64,000 bases of DNA, from the NCBI GenBank assembly GCA_027922465.2, contig BQMF02000027.1, positions 1,550,001 to 1,614,000 on the forward strand. Reading direction: 5' to 3'. The position numbers were made by a program, and so were the translations under genes. The stretch comes from Turritopsis dohrnii. Its lineage: Eukaryota; Cnidaria; Hydrozoa; Anthoathecata; Oceaniidae. Each line of letters starts with the position of its first letter. Within the stretch, counting starts at the first letter, position 1. Of this stretch, positions 57,398 through 64,000 are shown piece after piece. The notes below the pieces were generated by a model. The model saw only the letters and a program-made list of their open reading frames with translations. It was not told the origin of the DNA and searched no databases.

Positions 57398-58648
57398 GCC
57401 TCTGATCCATTTGAAACACCTAAACTTGGAGAAGAAAAAGAAGAAGAAGAAGATCTCTACGATAACAGTACACTGCTTATATCTAACACAGTCGATTCTT
57501 CTGAAATACCAAACACATCAAGTGATCAGATAATAGAAATTAAAAACCAGACAATAGGAAGTTTATACGAATATCTCGGTATAGAAGGAGATCCTAGTTT
57601 TGCTTTGGATCTGTTTCGACTATCATCAACGATTACACCAGGTATTATGAAAGTTGAATTTTTCAAAAATGATGAATGGGAGCGATTAACAAGAAAAGGA
57701 GGATTTTTAGCGTAAAATACTATTAAAGGAATCCTAGGTGGAGAGGATGCTATAGAAACCCAGTTAAATGTTAACAAACCAAAGTGGATGCATAAGGGGA
57801 GAAATAAACTTGAGAAACAACTAGAAAACATTCAAATCGATTGCTTGGATAACAGGCAAGTCATCGGCAATATCTCAAATGTGAGGGAGGTATTGGGTGA
57901 AATGCTCAAGGAAGGCACCCAAAAAACGCTAGAGGTGGAGGAGATTTTACAAGCGCAAGGGATTGAATTTAGTTTGTGTGAAGTTGAAGGCTTAGACGAT
58001 GCACTACAACGAATACATGGGGAGCTAGAAAATAACGTAGCAAAACTGGACGGAGTTGATAGTCGAATAGCAGAAGAAGAACGTAAATTAGGTGAAACAA
58101 GTGATCCTAAAATACAAGAAGAGATTAAGCAGCGACTCTCCGATGTGAAAATGGAGCGTGCAGCGCGACTGGAGGTGCTCAGTGGTAACCATTGTCTACC
58201 CAATGGTCGCGCATCAAAGAGACGGTGTTCAAAGTCCCCGAGAAGGATAGAACACTACGGGAGAAACTTCGCATCCTTTCGAGAGCAAGGGATCACAATC
58301 GTTTCAAACTTAACAGCGTTTTCGCTGGTAATATCAGCGACAGCAATCTATCTCACAGGCGGTGGTGCTCCTACTCGAGAAAGTCCTCCTCCTGCTGCTT
58401 CTGGAAGAGCTGGTGTGCAGCAATGGGTGAAGAAGCAGCTTGAAGCACTTGGATGCCTTCCTGAAAAACTTGCAAGTAAAATTGGAGCTGTATTACCGGG
58501 AATTATCACAAGTGTTGTAAGCAGGCTCTTAAACTTTCTGAAGAAAGGTGTCATAGATCTAGCAAGCATTGCATGGCTAGTCGTGGCTTTAGGAGTTGGT
58601 CTGATAGGCAACTGGCTATGGTTTGAAATACAAAAGAAGCGCAATTAA
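57395..58648 (+). pseudogene. Polinton coiled-coil protein with C-terminal membrane segments
   Basis: One frame from ATG 57395 to 58648 with a TAA at 57713-57715. The N-terminal 20 residues are acidic. A coiled coil covers the middle (about 57800-58190). The final third has a hydrophobic segment (ITIVSNLTAFSLVISATAIY), a Gly/Pro-rich linker (TGGGAPT), the conserved QQWVKKQLEALG, and a last membrane helix (IAWLVVALGVGLIGNWLWF). Between about 58190 and 58280 the family-like sequence (IKETVFKVPEKDRTLREKL) reads in another frame, so two compensating shifts flank it. I recall this C-terminal arrangement as a recurrent Polinton protein in cnidarians; a virion or membrane role is unknown. Confidence 0.75.
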
Positions 58649-59686
58649 TTTGCCACCTACCCACATGAGAGCCTGCGTTTCTTCTTCGTGTTGCTTAATC
58701 ACGGAAGACGTTGGAACTTGCTTAACGGGAGATGTTTAAGGATGAAGACGAGGTTGTGAAGAAACCGTTCTGCGACCCTGAAATCCTCTGAAGGAGTGTT
58801 GTTTAGGTGGCGGTGGTGGTAGTTTGCCGATGTGCGTCGCAACGGTAAGCTTTGTCGAAAAATCAGAGATGTTGTCGAGATTGCCAAGCTTTAAATCGCT
58901 GGTTATCAGGTATGTACCGACCGTAACGCCAAAATCAGGTTCCGATCTGGCGAAACTTTAGGCTTTCTGGAACTTACCAATCTCATCCGCTAAAGAGGTG
59001 TCTTTCAGGATCGCTTGTTCTACGGCCATCATGAAGATTGTTTGGGTATCTAAGGCACTTCCAGTATCACCCGCTATAACGGAACGTATACTCTCCTGAT
59101 TTTCTAAAAGCATTTGCGCGTACATCCGCGTACTCTGCGACAGGCCTTGTACGCCAGCTCTACTTAAGCCGGCCTTAACATCGTTTTGAACATAGAATTC
59201 CCAACTCTTGCCAATTCTTCGCATGGGAGCGGGGTATTGCCAGAAAAACTTGCCAGCTGGTATGTCAAACTCTGCAGAGAGCGTCTTGAACTCACTTGAA
59301 TTGTATTTGTTATTTCGCGGGTTGAAGGTTAATTCACTTGGTAGAGCTCCAAGTTGCTTCAAGATGAGGCGTATCTGAAAATAGACGTGAAAATGGTAGA
59401 TGCTCACAATCATAGGGTTCTTATGGTGTAGATGTTGCATGGATATACCGCAACCAGTCGTGGCTAACCAGGTAGCAAAAGATAATTGTCTTGGGTACAT
59501 GTTGATATCAAGCTATACGTCATTCTCCATGCGTACGAAGGGAAACGAGAAAATATCGCGAAACTTAGCCATGAAAAAGTCCCCCTGTTGATCCACAACG
59601 ATCCTTTGCTCCCAGAGTTCCTTAGCAGCTAAGAGCGAATTGAGTTGCTCAAATTTTATTAAATGCCGCGGCTTGTGGTAGTTCAT
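58617..59686 (-). pseudogene. Conserved Polinton protein of unknown role
   Basis: The minus-strand frame begins at ATG 59686 (MNYHKPRHLIKFEQL) and runs to TAG 58617, with in-frame stops near 59510, 58957 and 58735. Most is open in 58958-59500 (FHVYFQIRLILKQLG, YPAPMRRIGKSWEFYV, GSALDTQTIFMMAVEQ). No frameshift is visible. Position and persistence suggest a virion or replication protein of the element, but I cannot name it. Pro-rich stretch KLPPPPPKQ lies near the C-terminus. The 3' end overlaps the end of the convergent coiled-coil gene by about 30 bases. Confidence 0.65.
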
Positions 59687-59700
59687 TTCTCTTATAGTAA
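59687..59700. promoter_or_regulatory. Divergent start-site motif, second copy
   Basis: Fourteen bases, TTCTCTTATAGTAA, are all that separate ATG 59686 (minus) from ATG 59701 (plus). Together with the adjoining start codons this matches the spacer at 57379-57394 except for one A/G change and two bases before the second ATG. Confidence 0.7.
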
Positions 59701-60805
59701 ATGACGTATCTAAAAATCAATCATCTTGGAGAAAGCAAGTTACCAATAGAGTTAAAAGAAGGCACAGAGATTGAGATTAAAAGTGCAATGTTATACGTAG
59801 GATGGTTCAATCTAGTTCAACACGCTAGATCTACCATTGATCAAGTATGTAAAAAAGAGCCCGTCGATTCAAGATTCCCCCCTGCATAGAGACTTTCCGC
59901 CTGGATTGTATACGTCAAAAAGTATTCGTTCAAGAATAAATGCACGATCACTTGGAAGCGTATATCTCGATCCAAGAGAGGGTGGTAAGCTTCACTTATC
60001 AGTAGAAAAAGGGTATTACGTCTCAATAACTGAAAACTTATGGGAGCTTTTAGGATTATATAAGAAGAAGTATACTCAAGGTGAATATAGATCAGTGCCA
60101 AACTTTTCTCGGTTCAAGTCTATACGGCTTTACTGTCAGCAATTCGAAAACACAACTATGTACGAAGTGAATATGGAGAAGCTATATCCTGTTTTATCAG
60201 ACCCTGAGGAAGAATACACACAGAACTACAGAGTTCAAACGGTTAAGGAGACGGAAGCATACCTATCTCGGGAACTAGAAGACCGAACATTTTTAGAGCG
60301 CAAATTTTCATACTACTCAACAGTTGCGAAATATATATCTTATGTTCTGATCTCGGTGAATGTTGTACTCTCTGGTGGTGAGATTACATGCTTACTATCA
60401 GGAATGGATACTTCGATGATCTTCGCTCTGTGTGTGACAGCTCTCGTTGTGGGTCTAATAACGATAGTCATTCAAAAAATTGGCTCTATTTTTGATTTAA
60501 AAAGACAGAAAAATTATGATATCGCATGGGCTGCACAGACCGCTCTACTCAGTCTGTGTGTGCTAATATCAAAAGTCTTAGAAAACGGTACCATCAATCA
60601 TCCTGAATTTACTCGAATTATAGCGGAGAAACGGCGTTACGAAGATACGAAGCTAGATCTGCGCAAACAGTCAAGTAAGGTGATCAAACAGCTTTATGAA
60701 CGTCAGAAGGAAGACTCTTTGGAACGTGGAAGGAACGAAGGTCATGAAGAAATCGCAAAAAAGCTCGTGAGTAGTTTAGCTACCCCGAGTGCACCTGCTA
60801 TATGA
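59701..60805 (+). pseudogene. Polinton two-transmembrane protein (one frameshift)
   Basis: The N-terminal part (MTYLKINHLGESKLPIELKE) is in one frame to about 59880; the rest runs in the next frame (59837-60805). The soluble N-terminal domain ends near FPPGLYTSKSIRS and SVEKGYYVSITENLWELLGL. Then come a charged helix (VKETEAYLSRELEDRTFLER), two hydrophobic segments (YISYVLISVNVVLSGG and IFALCVTALVVGLITIVI) and a long helical, basic cytosolic-like tail. Two TM segments flanked by long helices resemble the SLATT layout, but I cannot confirm that family. It is divergent from the gene at 59686 and converges on the BRO-like gene. Confidence 0.65.
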
Positions 60806-60829
60806 TGTATGAGGCACCTCCTCATTATA

Positions 60830-60892
60830 TTTTGTAGCTTGGTGAAGCTACAAAACGACACTTCCCAAGGGGGTCCAATGGTTGTACCCCCT
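60830..60892. terminator. Two hairpins between convergent Polinton genes
   Basis: First, a perfect 11-bp stem TTTTGTAGCTT/AAGCTACAAAA with loop GGTG (60830-60855). Second, a 7-bp stem AGGGGGT/ACCCCCT with an 11-base loop (60868-60892). They occupy the gap between stops at 60803-60805 (plus) and 60895 (minus), so a 3'-end or termination role for both transcripts is plausible. In a decayed element, stem preservation may reflect recent function. Confidence 0.6.
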
Positions 60893-60894
60893 CT

Positions 60895-61340
60895 TCAATA
60901 TTCAAGAGCAGGGACACCTAAGTCATATAGATCATCACGAGTTAAATCGATCAATCTAAAGTGACACTGGAAACTTTCCTCATGCCCATTCTCTTCGAAT
61001 CTATTAAACGCGTGTATACCGTCAGGATTATCGATGACAACGATCTCCTCACTGCTGAGTAACCATCGTCTCTTACTTGTGATTGCACGTCTCTGTATCC
61101 TTGCGACGTAGTAAGACAAGTTGTAATGTTTATCATCTTCAGAGGTAGAGTGCTTGCGTGCAATCAGGATAACATTATCCTTGCGAAGGTCTTCTGCATG
61201 AGGAACATGTCTTTGCTGGAGTTTATCAATTGTTTAATCTCGTTGTACCAGGTCATCGTTGAGTAAAGCAAGAGCTGCCTCCTCACTGGCATTTTTCTTT
61301 TCTTGGATCAGCTTATTAAAGCCCCTCGAGATAATCTATT
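60895..61340 (-). pseudogene. BRO/MSV199-type C-terminal region
   Basis: A minus-strand frame with a charged helix (LIQEKKNASEEAALALLNDD), a TAA at 61234-61236, then KDNVILIARKH, NLSYYVARIQRRAIT, IDNPDGIHAFNRFEE and LIDLTRDDLYDLGVP. This order matches the C-terminal domain of BRO/MSV199-like proteins of large DNA viruses, which often sit downstream of a DNA-binding domain. The N-terminal domain is not recognisable upstream (61341-61500), where only fragments such as MKLARRVPFH read. Role unknown; DNA binding or regulation is inferred from the family. Confidence 0.65.
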
Positions 61341-61699
61341 TAAGCTACCAGTTTCGGGCTAAAGCCGCAGTAGGTTTTTCACTTCGCATTACGATTTAGA
61401 GAGCAAGCTCCATGGAAAGGAACACGTCGTGCGAGTTTCATGACCTACCAGGGGGATCCCTCTTCAAGTTCTGCTTAAGTGAGTTGCTCACGCTTCATAG
61501 TACCTGGAACAGATGTATCTATATGCTTCTACCTTAAGAACTTACCAAATTGTGCTCTGTGAATGAATGGTTGGTTTTGTCCATCAAAAAGTACTTCGAC
61601 TGCTGCCAATCCGTTGAATAAAGACAAATTCGTATTTTTTTAATTATAGAAAAAAACTTCCAACGTTGGAAGTCAAGTAAGTGAATACATTTACTTGAA
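61341..61699. other. Polinton intergenic or degraded N-terminus
   Basis: Probably the decayed 5' part of the BRO-like gene. A hairpin-like GCTAAAGCCGCAG segment and GC-rich patches are present, but no open frame longer than 61 codons. Confidence 0.4.
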
Positions 61700-61936
61700 T
61701 TAATACTTGCTACAGCCAACCTTATATCCTACGGTCTCTCCCGTTTTACAATCAATCTCCTCACCTTCTAGTGATGTATAAATTTGTATTGATGCTTTCT
61801 TCGAGAGTTCCCAAAAAAGTGTATTCAGTGCACAATCTTGACACTCGGGGAACTCCGTCTGCACTCCTATAGAGCGCTGGTTCCGCTTGTACCTTATTCC
61901 GACACTTAAGACCATCCTAAGTTCATTTAGGTTCAT
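61700..61936 (-). CDS. Small Polinton ORF, unrecognised
   Basis: 78 codons, starting MNLNELRMVLSVGIRYKRNQ, with four Cys (ECQDC, IDCKTG, VGCSKY) and a mixed charged sequence. It is uninterrupted, unlike its neighbours, and on the same strand as the integrase. Cys spacing could suit a small metal-binding fold, but that is speculation. Confidence 0.4.
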   Translation of the reverse strand: MNLNELRMVLSVGIRYKRNQRSIGVQTEFPECQDCALNTLFWELSKKASIQIYTSLEGEEIDCKTGETVGYKVGCSKY

Positions 61937-62045
61937 CGTAGAATAGGCTCGAAGCTCGACCTTCTTCTTTCGCTTTCAACCTTAGTTGAGAGAGTTTCAG
62001 TGTATCCATTGTCTTTTCAAAGTTAGAACATTAACTTTGAAGTCT

Positions 62046-62600
62046 CTACTTATCGTCATCACTGCTGATGAGGAGGCTCTCATACATATCCATTTGATGG
62101 TACTTGCACTCTTTCAAATGGACTTGGAGGTAGTGGTCGTGATGACTCTGTGTGTACACGCTTCCGATCTTCAACACACCAGTTGCCTTACAGGATTGGT
62201 TATATGGTGGTTCATCATCATTATACTTTGTTTTGATGTCATCATCCCAGACAATGAGCTTTGGGTTGATCCAGTCTGTAGTACTTATTAAAGATAAGCT
62301 CTTGCACACGATCAGCAATGGCGTTGTAGGCATCACACCAAGCTTTATCATCGGACACGTTGAATCCCATCTTCTAGGCAGATGTCTGGTTATACCTCGA
62401 TACACATTAAGAGTGGCACTCTATTGGGGTCTTGATTAAGAGAGGAACAATTTTAGTCGGTTCCTTCTCATAGCCGATGTAGTACCTCGTGTCGTTCTTT
62501 TTTGCTGCAATAGTTCTGTTATAGTGATCTTTGACATGTCGATAATGTAAATGTCGGTGAGTTCAGCTACACTAGAGTTAAAGTCCTTCCTTGAAACTTA
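62046..62600 (-). pseudogene. Conserved Polinton protein, frameshifted
   Basis: Pieces of one gene in three frames: RYYIGYEKEPTKIVPLLIKT near 62480, MGFNVSDDKAWCDAYNAIAD near 62360, then LIVWDDDIKTKYNDD and VLKIGSVYTQSHHDHYLQVH before 62046. The order YIGY, K.W.YN.I, D..IKTK, PQV/LQVHLKECKY is one I know as a recurrent Polinton protein of unknown function. Frame changes lie near 62420 and 62280. The C-terminal end is acidic (SSDDD). The start was not found. Confidence 0.6.
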
Positions 62601-62664
62601 AATTTTCCAAAACGCAACATCTTTATAATATACAACAAAGACCCCAACCTCCAAAAATTATAAT

Positions 62665-63643
62665 TTACCACTTTTTGACGTATTCTGGAGGTAATTCCGT
62701 ATCCTCGGGAATAACCATAAGTTTTTCACGTACGAAAGCTCTCTCCGGCCCATCTTCTAAGTAGTACAAAACACGCTGACCTGGGTATTGCAATATGTTA
62801 TAAAACCGATACGTTTTCCGACTCCAGTTGTTGTCCGTCGCGCGTCGTTTTGTCTCGTCATGTTCCTCACCCGGTGCTAGCAAATAGCCGTACAACCCAT
62901 CTTCAGGTAAAGTTTCTTCCTTTGGGTAAAACTCAACTTTTAACGGAACTTCTTCGAGTTTAATGGCCTTTGAGGGCTTCATTCCAGATCTGGCAAGAAC
63001 ATTGTTGTTCAGTTGACTCAAACTTTTTCTGGTAGTGTTTTACCCACGTGGTACTGATTTTCTGTGGATCTTCCAACTCCTGTGCATCTTGTATAGGGAA
63101 CAGTTTCTCCGCGGGGAATTTGTCAAAGTTTTCCACAAAGGCTTGCTTTCTATGTTTATGCTTTGTTGAGGTTCTCACCACCTCGACATCGTTCTTCTGG
63201 AAGAGCTTAGCTGTTTCCGACTTGAACTCTGAGCCGTTATCTACATAGAGCTTCTCAGGCCCCTTTGGTGGACCGTTTTTGTAAATATCTGCAAACATCT
63301 CTGATACATCGCTCACCTTCTTCGTTCTAAGAGGTCTACTCGCTTTATAACCTGAAGCAATATCGATCACATTCAAAGCATACTTGTATGTATTCTGAAA
63401 GACTTTGTCATGAGGAAGAATAAAAAGATCGGCCTGGTGGTTCTTGTTCACCTTGACCACATAAAAGTGAGGATAGTCGATGCGCTTAGGCTTTGGTAGA
63501 TGTATCTGCCATAACGCTTGACAAGTTAGCCACTCCGAAACTTGTTTCCTAGTGAATCCAGCCTTCTGAAGCTTTGTAATAGCTTTATTCCCATTCCACA
63601 GATTCTCTGGTTGATAGTAGATGTCATGCAACTTTTCAGTCAT
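62665..63643 (-). pseudogene. Polinton retroviral-type integrase (one frameshift)
   Basis: It would insert the linear element DNA into the host genome. The first frame (63643-about 63010) contains the catalytic DDE set: Asp in NVIDIASGYK, Asp in LYVDNGSEFKSE and Glu in QAFVENFDK. A shift near 63012 moves to the second frame, which carries the C-terminal domain (RKTYRFYNILQYPGQRVLYY) to 62665. Both frames are otherwise open and together give about 320 residues, normal for the family. Its ATG follows the stop of the upstream small gene with no gap (ATG-TAA-TAA-ATG). Confidence 0.9.
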
Positions 63644-63646
63644 TTA

Positions 63647-63997
63647 TTACATACGGTAGAGCAGAAATCCAACAATACTTAAATTTCCAGCGATTGCTAC
63701 TAATTCATCAGTCTTTTGAGCTTCAGAAGGGTTGAAAAAATACATTAATTCAAGTCTATGTGGTAAAGGTGGGAGATGTTGTTGCGTCGCCTTGTAGTAC
63801 TCGTGCATACCTCGATTAAGATCAAAGATGTACGCAGAGGCGTTATTCTCATGTCGAAGGTTGTTGTTGATAAAGTCAAGGCGTGTCGCGCGCTCTCCAT
63901 CTCATTCCATTTGTGCTTGTCTCGTTTCTTCGGCTGCCATAGCGCGTTCTTCTCTCTCTGCTGCTGCTTCCTCGTCACCAGAGAGACCCTTCTTTGC
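63647..63997 (-). pseudogene. Small Polinton protein with C-terminal membrane helix (partial)
   Basis: A minus-strand frame entering from the window edge, with an N-terminal Glu/Arg-rich helix (EEAAAEREERAMAAEETRQA), a TGA at 63902-63904, then ENNASAYIFDLNRGMHEYYK and a terminal hydrophobic segment (VAIAGNLSIVGFLLY). It stops immediately before the integrase start, suggesting co-transcription. Family not identified. A TAA occupies the last three bases of the window in the same frame. Confidence 0.5.
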
Positions 63998-64000
63998 TTA

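Larger units (their letters stand above)
54900..64000. mobile_element. Polinton/Maverick (adintovirus-like) element, decayed, right end outside window
   Basis: A block of virus-like genes in divergent and convergent pairs: ankyrin-repeat (+), ATPase (-), capsid (-), coiled-coil/TM (+), conserved Polinton protein (-), two-TM protein (+), BRO-like (-), small ORF (-), conserved unknown (-), integrase (-), small TM protein (-). Integrase plus FtsK/HerA-type ATPase plus double-jelly-roll capsid define the class. DNA polymerase B and protease were not seen; they are either beyond 64000 or deleted. Nearly all genes carry stops or frameshifts. The left end is only approximate; no terminal inverted repeat can be paired within the window. 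Confidence 0.9.

Noticed and set aside
62152..62439. Plus-strand 95-codon ORF in the Polinton (also 61986-62291)
   Set aside because: Antisense to the con­served Polinton gene fragments at 62046-62600; a shadow frame.

Overview
This window looks like a piece of an invertebrate nuclear genome, most probably cnidarian. It is strongly AT-rich, genes are sparse and split by short GT-AG introns (59 to 158 bp where I can define them), and most recognisable sequence is transposable elements, many inserted in one another. The cnidarian placement is inference. It rests on the combination of THAP/P-type transposons, a DIRS element, Polinton genes of the kind I associate with cnidarians, and single-exon class A GPCRs. 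I see no bacterial features.

Layout. 1-0.6 kb: CpG-rich duplicated repeat beside a tRNA-derived sequence. 0.83-2.3 kb: a 5'-truncated non-LTR retrotransposon with one stop. 5.2-7.6 kb: small DNA transposons (hAT-like, Harbinger-like, Tc1/pogo-like). 9.7-10.8 kb: the one clearly intact host gene, a class A GPCR (minus strand). 12.6-13.7 kb: a deleted pogo/Tigger element nested in another MITE. 18.4-23.2 kb: a nearly intact DIRS-type tyrosine-recombinase retroelement. 23.8-24.8 and 27.7-28.4 kb: two TTAA-flanked MITEs, the second splitting a coiled-coil ORF exactly. 30.8-35.1 kb: a THAP/P-type transposase facing a spliced zinc-finger gene. 35.7-38.1 kb: a deleted element with the same two-gene arrangement. 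38.8-41.4 kb: a MITE-in-MITE and a dead mariner element. 42.8-44.2 kb: a MITE and a GPCR pseudogene. 47.6-54.3 kb: exons of a minus-strand Cys-rich host gene, one exon broken by a 2-kb transposon.

54.9-64.0 kb is a decayed Polinton/Maverick (adintovirus-like) element running off the right edge. It carries an ankyrin-repeat gene, packaging ATPase, major capsid protein fused by deletion to the ATPase, several conserved Polinton genes of unknown role, a BRO-type C-terminal gene and a retroviral-type integrase. Nearly every gene has stops or frameshifts, so it is dead as it stands. Gene pairs are divergent or convergent; two divergent pairs share the same compact start-site motif, and one convergent pair is separated by two hairpins.

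Most of the interest is in this nesting and in two architectures: the P-type element with two convergent genes, seen twice, and the Polinton's bidirectional start motif.
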